Shown here: one piece after another, positions 58,536 through 64,000 of the stretch | Numbering within the stretch: position 1 is the first letter of the stretch | Layout of the letters: each line of letters starts with the position of its first letter | Source of the DNA: Pseudevernia furfuracea | Lineage: Eukaryota > Ascomycota > Lecanoromycetes > Lecanorales > Parmeliaceae | Length of the DNA stretch: 64,000 nucleotides | Assembly (NCBI GenBank): GCA_022315425.1 | Contig: JAIUPT010000042.1 | Coordinates: 620,001 to 684,000, forward strand | Reading direction: 5' to 3' | Made by a program: the position numbers and the translations under genes | The notes under the pieces: model-generated | Told to the model about the DNA's origin: nothing | Seen by the model: only the letters and a program-made list of their open reading frames with translations | Database searches by the model: none

Positions 58536-59660
58536 ATGGCTTCTTCCTCCACCCAGTCATTTCCCTCTATCAAATACATTCCGCCTCATCGACGTCGAAA
58601 TTCTTCTTCTTCTAGGCCTGGTTCGCGGTTAAACTCCTCTACATATCGCCGCGACCAGCCCTACCTTACATTCGAGGACCTACATATCAAATTCTCACCA
58701 CCAAATTCGCCTCCGCTCCGCATGCCAAGAGTACAGCGATCCTTGTCTGCTGAGGATTTCTTTCAGCGATACCATACTCAGCAGCAACCTCAGAATGGGT
58801 CGATGTAAGGTCATGATCCACCTTCTTCTCGATCACCGCTAAGATAGCGATCTTTCTCGTCTTCCAGACAAGCACCGAGACTCACTTCAAGACTATCGAA
58901 TTCACCTGTTTTCATCGACACCAATAGTCACGTTCAATTTGATGACTGGAAAATGAGGATCCAAGACAAACTGGATCACAATGGTGATCACTATCCCCAC
59001 GAGTTATTCAAGATTACGTACATTATTGCACGTCTCGGAGGAGAGACAAGTCAACACGTGTCTTTTAGACGACGATATCGTTCTTATTCGACAGTCAACG
59101 AACTTCTAAATCACCTTGTCGATTTATACGAAATACCTCTGTCCATTATTTCACACACAAATTAACATGCTTTTAAGAAATTGACGCAGGGTAATCAGCC
59201 TTTTTCAAAGTTCTATAGAGCTTTTATGAAATGCACTCGTCTGTGTGATGAGGAGGAGAACCTTATGAGATATCTCGCAATAAAATCAGAGCTTCGTTCT
59301 TTAAATCAAAGCGATGCTCTAGACACTTATATAATGAAGACAAAACCTCAGCTAAAGACGTATATAATGATGAGACAACTTCATTATCAACAATTTGCTG
59401 AGGGTCTGGCTGAGAGGAAAGCAGCGAGATTCGTCGAGCAATACGCTAAAGCAAAAGCTGAGGCTTACGCAAAGAAGGGCAAATACGTCATTATTGCACG
59501 CTCAGACCCTGCTCTCGACTTTCATGAACTTTCACAATGGGACGAAGACGACGAACTTGCTATGATAAACTGGACCTATAGTCAGAAGCACGGCAAATCG
59601 TCAATCGCTGGACTGAGTACTCAGGAAATATACGACCTGGAATGTCAGGGATATCTATGA
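58536..59660 (+). pseudogene. gag: gag of element E
   Basis: I place the start at ATG 58536 (MASSSTQSFPSIKYIPPHRR); the frame is open upstream to 58416 only by chance within the leader. It runs about 374 codons to TGA 59658-59660 with three internal stops (58806, 58848, 59163), all of C-to-T type. The Pro/Arg-rich start is followed by a capsid-like part (VQFDDWKMRIQDKLDHNGDH, SYSTVNELLNHLVDLYEIP, GNQPFSKFYRAFMKCTRLCD). No zinc knuckle is seen. The C-terminus (LSTQEIYDLECQGYL) ends just before the junction to the 3' region. Confidence 0.8.
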
Positions 59661-59666
59661 CAACAG

Positions 59667-59678
59667 TGTCAGGACCAG
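59667..59678 (-). other. Inverted LTR terminus at the gag/3'-region junction of element E
   Basis: TGTCAGGACCAG is the reverse complement of the last 12 bases of both the A/D and E LTRs. It sits exactly where pol has been lost and marks the breakpoint. Confidence 0.55.
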
Positions 59679-60173
59679 TCGCAAGCACCTATTTTGGAAA
59701 CCGCTGGCTGATAGGGCGGCTGAATTTGGCCTAGCGCGCTCAAATCAATATGCGATCCGGTCAAACCTCGGACATGGTGTTTTTGAGCGGTTTCAGACCA
59801 TTTTAGAAAAATTACTCAACAACAACGCCATATGACAGCTACCTTCTTCGCCTCCCCCCGAGCTATAGTCTATGGCTGTCGACGACGCCATAGCCGGAGG
59901 CCCGAAGCTTGTTGTTGATGACGTCGTCGCCCTCGCTGGATTTGGTCTCAAGGAGAAGACTGCGCCAGCGCCAAAAACCCATTTGATATTGAATTAAGGT
60001 TTAAGGTTCGAGCGGTTCGGAAGGCCTCAGCCAATCACAGGCCTTCATTTTTGGATTTCTTCTCTGCCCGAAATTCGAATATCAAATGGCTGCTGCAGGG
60101 CAAAACACCTTCTTGGCCACCATTTCTTCAATTCTTCGTCAATGGAGGCCATTCCAGGACCCCTGCCACCGCA

Positions 60174-60181
60174 TGACGTCA
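60174..60181. promoter_or_regulatory. Conserved TGACGTCA palindrome in element E 3' region
   Basis: Octamer 213 bp before the 3' LTR within the block shared with elements A and D. Confidence 0.5.
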
Positions 60182-60393
60182 CGCTAGCGACATGGCATCG
60201 CCAAAGACGTCACCGCCGGAAATTCACCGCTAGAGTCACCGAGAAAGCGAGCGCTAGGGCCAAAAGTTCTTTGTTTTTTATGATTTTTCAGCAACCAAGC
60301 ATGCATGGCGTTTGTTTTTTCTTCTTCTTTTCTTTCGGGGGCACACACCTGTCTACCGCACTGGGGACCAGCGCTTCTTCGGGGGGGGGGTAG

Positions 60394-60575
60394 TGTTACG
60401 GCCGTACCCTGCATCCCCTTGACACCGGCTAGGCGCTAGACCCATTGAAGCCTAGCCTAGCCTTGGCGGAGGCCTTGCCTCCTACATATACAGAGCCTCC
60501 CTCCTAGATAGTTCGGTAGACTCTTTATCCTCGTCTACTCATACCCCTATGATCCTTCTAGGCCTGGTCCTGACA
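60394..60575 (+). repeat. 3' LTR of element E
   Basis: 182 bp; four transitions from the 5' LTR. A polypurine tract of ten G residues plus TAG precedes it. Confidence 0.9.
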
Positions 60576-60999
60576 TCGTTCATATCTCGGATATCACGCT
60601 TCGGCGCCGTGCCCCAGCGTTATTTTCACATATGCTTCCTTCGCTCTGCAGTTCTCATCTCATAATCGTTATTGAGTCACGTATAATCATGCGCACTTTA
60701 CATCTGTCTCTCCTCTTTTATCAATTAATCTACACTCTAGACATCTTTTATATTAATATCTGCATACGTTCTTAATAACTATCACAAAGGTACCTTATAG
60801 ATAGTGATTCTAACTATCTTATGATTCGAGAAAAAAGCGTGATATATCTCTTATGCGATTGTCTTTCTTTGACTTGACTATATATCGCAGCATAAAATTG
60901 CGCAACGCTATATATTCTACAAAGACTCGAACTCTGTTATTTTCATAGAAAGATAATATCAGAAATGATAATTCGAAAGAAGAATCGATGAGGGCGACT
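60576..60999. other. Region between element E and the kinase relic
   Basis: The first 150 bp are GC-normal and may be the old promoter of the kinase gene; AT content then rises. No gene seen. Confidence 0.4.
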
Positions 61000-61920
61000 T
61001 CGACGCTATGTACATAGGTAAGACAGATGTGAGAAGTCTCAACTATCTCTTAAAGCTCATCATATATAAGAAATCAACATTAATATCGACAAAGATGTCG
61101 CTATCAAACTCGAACACGTATCTATCGATTTCTTCTTATTAGAAGACGAAGCTAATATCTATCGATCCCTTTCTGATGATGTTGATATTTCACGAGTTTA
61201 CGCTTATGAAACGAAGTGTGAGTATAATATTATAATGTTTGATCTTCTAAGGTCGAGTCTGAAAGATCTTTTTAACTTCTGCGATCGCAAATTCTCTCTC
61301 AAGACTGTGTTAATGCTCGTCGATTAGCTTCTTTATCGTTTCGAATATATTTATTTTAAGAGCGTTATTCATCGAGACATTAAGTCGGAGAATTTCTTGA
61401 TGGGTGTGAAAAAGCAGAGAAATCTGATTTATGTAACGAATTTGAGTTTCGTCACGAAACGCCTTACTGCTCAGATCAATAGCGGTCGTGCTCGGAATTC
61501 ACATTTAATTAACATAATTCGTTTTGTTAGCATCAACGGTTATTTAGATGTTGATAAGTGTAATATTCTCGATTCTTGCTGTGTAAAGACTAACGTCTAA
61601 TCAAGTATAGCATTGCTGCGATGATTTGAAATTTCTCGAATATATGCTTCTTTACTTTCTTCGAAGATCTCTTTTATAATAAGATCTTACGATTACAAGT
61701 TAGACGTAAAAGAAAGAGCTTATCTTGAAGAAAAAGAGAAGGATTAATATAGAGAATCTATGCGAGAATCTCTCTTAGAAGTTTGCGATTTATTTCGATT
61801 ATATTCGTTTTCTTGATTTTGACGAGAAATCGAAATATTCTTATCTACGTAGTATCTTTTATGATCTCTTCGTGCGCGAGAGCTTCGATTATAATTATAT
61901 GTATAATTGAATTATTCTCG
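61000..61920 (+). pseudogene. Casein kinase I pseudogene, intron retained
   Basis: One frame reads DVAIKLEHVSIDFFLLEDEA (ATP-lysine in AIK, near 61106), then ANIYRSLS, SLKDLFNFCDRKFSLKTVLM and FEYIYFKSVIHRDIKSENFL at 61345-61405 (catalytic loop HRD). MGVKKQRNLIYVTNLSFVTK follows, where the DFG-like Asp has become Asn. Next comes RFVSINGYLDV, the CK1-specific SIN segment (family Ser-Ile-Asn). An intron (61554-61610) follows, then CDDLKFLEYMLLYFLRRSL in another frame, and finally LDFDEKSKYSYLR and a DLFVRESFDYNY segment near 61800-61900. CK1 kinases phosphorylate acidic Ser/Thr sites in many pathways. Stops and lost catalytic residues make it dead. Upstream glycine loop is barely readable. Confidence 0.82.
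61554..61610 (+). other. Intron in the casein kinase I pseudogene, donor destroyed
   Basis: Acceptor TAG ends at 61610, branch CTAAC at 61590-61594. The donor now reads ATAAGTG, one G-to-A away from GTAAGTG, and that G is preceded by G (the favoured mutated setting). 57 bp. Confidence 0.6.
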
Positions 61921-64000
61921 AATATCTGAAAAGAAAGAAGTTATAAGACGAGATATCTTATCGAAGAGAGGTTTAGAAGGGAGCTTATTGAGATTGACAA
62001 AGCAATAGCTACAAGGTTATAATAGATCGATTTAAATATAAGAGATAACGTGCTCGGCTTAGCTAAAAGCTGAATCGATCACTACAAGACTTTGAATAAA
62101 TGATATCGATTCAATTTCAACTCTTAATTCATTTTAGCTTTTTACAATTCAATTTCTCTACGCTCCTTCATCGTCGATCACTCACTAGACAAATAGTGAC
62201 GATCTGATTGTCAATGAGTTTATGTTAAGAGAAGATCCTTCGTGGTCGACGATATAATTAATCGCACGATGTCATCTACTCTGGACAAAGATTTATACGC
62301 CGTTTATTTTCGTCTTTAATTAGTATCGAAAGATTCTTGATTAGACTAAGATGTTGAAACAGAACGGGTGCGCTTATAAGACAAGTACTGAGATTGCTGA
62401 GTCGATTAGCGCGATTAGAGTTTTTTATTGATGTCAGATCGATAGCTTCTTGATTGCACTCGATTATGCTTTAAGCTCTAAGCTTCCTTTTTATCCCTAT
62501 CTAGAGAATACTGTGTCGCGTATTAGAGACGAATCTCAATGATAGATACTTCTTTATATTAAGTTGAAGAATTTAACACTATCGACGTTTTAAGAAGATC
62601 AAGATAAATACGAAAATCGAAAAGAAAAATCGAACTTCTAAAAGAGTCGTTGATGGAATTAAGCTTTATGCGTATAACGAAGATACTAGACGAAGATAGA
62701 GAGTCTCTATTAGCGAATTTGAGAACTACTTAGAAAAGACAACATCTTTATAAGAAATATTTAATGATCGAATTAGTCTTTATATATATTAGATTTGAAT
62801 CTCGAAGAATAGATCTATCTTAAAGAAGCTAGCGAGCAAGAATTGACATAAAGTTTAATTTGAGATAGACGTACCTTTTAAAGAAAAGTCTTTTGATAAG
62901 ATTATAAGATAGCTATTTGAAGATATAAAGACAAACGAGAATTAATAGTTAAGGGCGAAGTAGATAATACACAGAATTATTTTATACGTTCGTTAGAACC
63001 GTATATTACTAACTGTGAAGTGTTCGTCTCTTCGAATATATGAATTTCATTAAATGAAAAGATGTAGCGAATGACAGTAGTGTCTTAAATGTATTAGATA
63101 GTCTTAACGTTTATAACTTTAAGAATATATAGACTTCTACGAACAAAAAAAGATAATCAACGATTATTAATTCTTATCTGCACGTGTCGATCTTTTTCGT
63201 TTGTCTCTTCGCTGCGTCTAATATTTCGTCTTAAACTTTCGTAGTAGTTTCTATGCGTTTTCTAACTCGCGTTCGAGCAGTTATATCTTCTTTTAATATA
63301 TCTTATATTTATAATTCTTTCTTCTTCGTCTCTTATCAACGATTCTCACGATCTCTCACTTCTCTTTATTTAATGCTGAATCTTTTTAATTCTAATGTCG
63401 CTCAGCGTGAGAGAAATAGATAGTCGTTATAATTTCGTTATCATCTTCATAGATAGTCTATTTAACTCGATTTCGACATAATGCGACACTAAAAGAGATC
63501 GAACGATTAATAAAGAAGGGAGTGAGTTCGATGATAAGAGAACTTAAGCAGTCGTATATCTTTGTCTGTTCTCTCGAATAGAAGCTTTGAAGATGTACGA
63601 TACGAATCTCAGACTTCACACTCGTGATTCTAATAGAAGCGTTAGTTTCGCTAATCTTTTCGTCGTTATTCTTCATCACGAGAGAGTTATTTAAAATACG
63701 TTAGTAGAAATTTCAAATACTGATCAGAAATGTACTAAGAAACACACATTAACTGTTATTAACTACACTGAATCGACTTAAGCTTGTTATTTTTTTACGT
63801 TGCTGAAATTTTCGCGAAAAGAAAGATCGTCTAAAGATAGACTTAGATTGCGATCGAATTCGTACAAAATCAAGATCGCTTAAGTTATTATCGATATTAT
63901 CTATCTTGTCGATTACGATCGCGTCTTTTTAAAGTTATTAAACGTATTTATAGAAACTAATATCTGCGTATTAATCTTTAAGTCGAGTCTTCTTTAACTT
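61921..64000. other. AT-rich mutated DNA after the kinase relic
   Basis: A stretch near 62350-62540 (QNGCAYKTSTEIAESISAIR, DYALSSKLPF) is probably the remains of a protein but I cannot assign it. The remainder has no readable motif. Confidence 0.4.

Larger units (their letters stand above)
57903..60575 (+). mobile_element. LTR element E: gag-only Ty3/gypsy derivative
   Basis: Two 182-bp LTRs (TGTTACGGCCG...CCTGACA) with four differences flank a leader, one gag gene and a long 3' region. Pol is absent: 7 nt after the gag stop the sequence switches to non-coding DNA homologous to the 3' region of element A, marked by an inverted 12-bp LTR terminus. LTRs are a different family from A/D except at both ends. 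Flanks (GTTTG left, TCGTT right) do not match, so no target duplication is visible and one end may be recombinant. It depends on another element for enzymes. Confidence 0.85.

Noticed and set aside
57898..60580. Target-site duplication of element E
   Set aside because: GTTTG and TCGTT do not match even allowing C-to-T changes.
7200..64000. Centromere or telomere-adjacent DNA
   Set aside because: AT-richness and dead elements alone do not prove it; no telomeric repeat or centromere-specific signal is visible.

Overview
The window looks like a filamentous ascomycete (Pezizomycotina) chromosome. Supporting signs are short GT-AG introns with CTAAC branch points, ankyrin proteins with the fungal NLR-type N-terminus, a DUF3435 tyrosine recombinase, chromodomain Ty3/gypsy elements, a Tad1-like LINE, and long AT-rich stretches scarred by C-to-T mutation of the repeat-induced point mutation (RIP) kind. 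The class cannot be fixed from the sequence.

Layout. 1-4.7 kb is ordinary, unmutated genic DNA. It holds a divergent pair: a glycerophosphodiester phosphodiesterase with ankyrin repeats (minus, runs off the left edge) and an intact NLR-like ankyrin protein (plus). 5.3-6.9 kb is a truncated Tc1/mariner-type transposon. At about 6.91 kb it abuts an exon of a DUF3435 recombinase, and from about 7.2 kb onward the sequence becomes AT-rich and full of stop codons. The rest is a heterochromatin-like graveyard with little or no intact host coding. It is built from nested elements: LTR element A (10457-12715, non-autonomous, identical LTRs), LTR element B (15580-21929, autonomous type), a truncated relic (24840-25878), a second DUF3435 relic (25879-28000) carrying an 86-bp-LTR TRIM (26449-27369), two inverted copies of a TPR-repeat relic (29.0-29.9 and 46.7-48.1 kb), an element with long inverted ends (30737-33698), a LINE (33699-46675) split by LTR element C (35171-42770), LTR element D (50411-57437), gag-only LTR element E (57903-60575), and an intron-bearing casein kinase I pseudogene (about 61.0-61.9 kb).

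Three properties recur across unrelated elements. (1) The LTR elements whose 5' end I could read (A-E and the TRIM) carry, 2-3 nt inside the 5' LTR, a 9-12 nt primer-binding sequence complementary to a stretch inside their own LTR, where the mRNA should begin; this is the Tf1/sushi self-priming arrangement. (2) Gag and Pol of elements B and D are in -1 register, and each gag ends at a textbook slippery heptamer (A AAA AAC and G GGA AAC). (3) LTR pairs differ almost only by C-to-T changes where the next base is C: 31 of 38 differences, with 6 CpA, 1 CpT and 0 CpG. This is unlike the CpA preference of classical RIP. The same signature accounts for many of the stops and for the lost catalytic residues in the coding relics.
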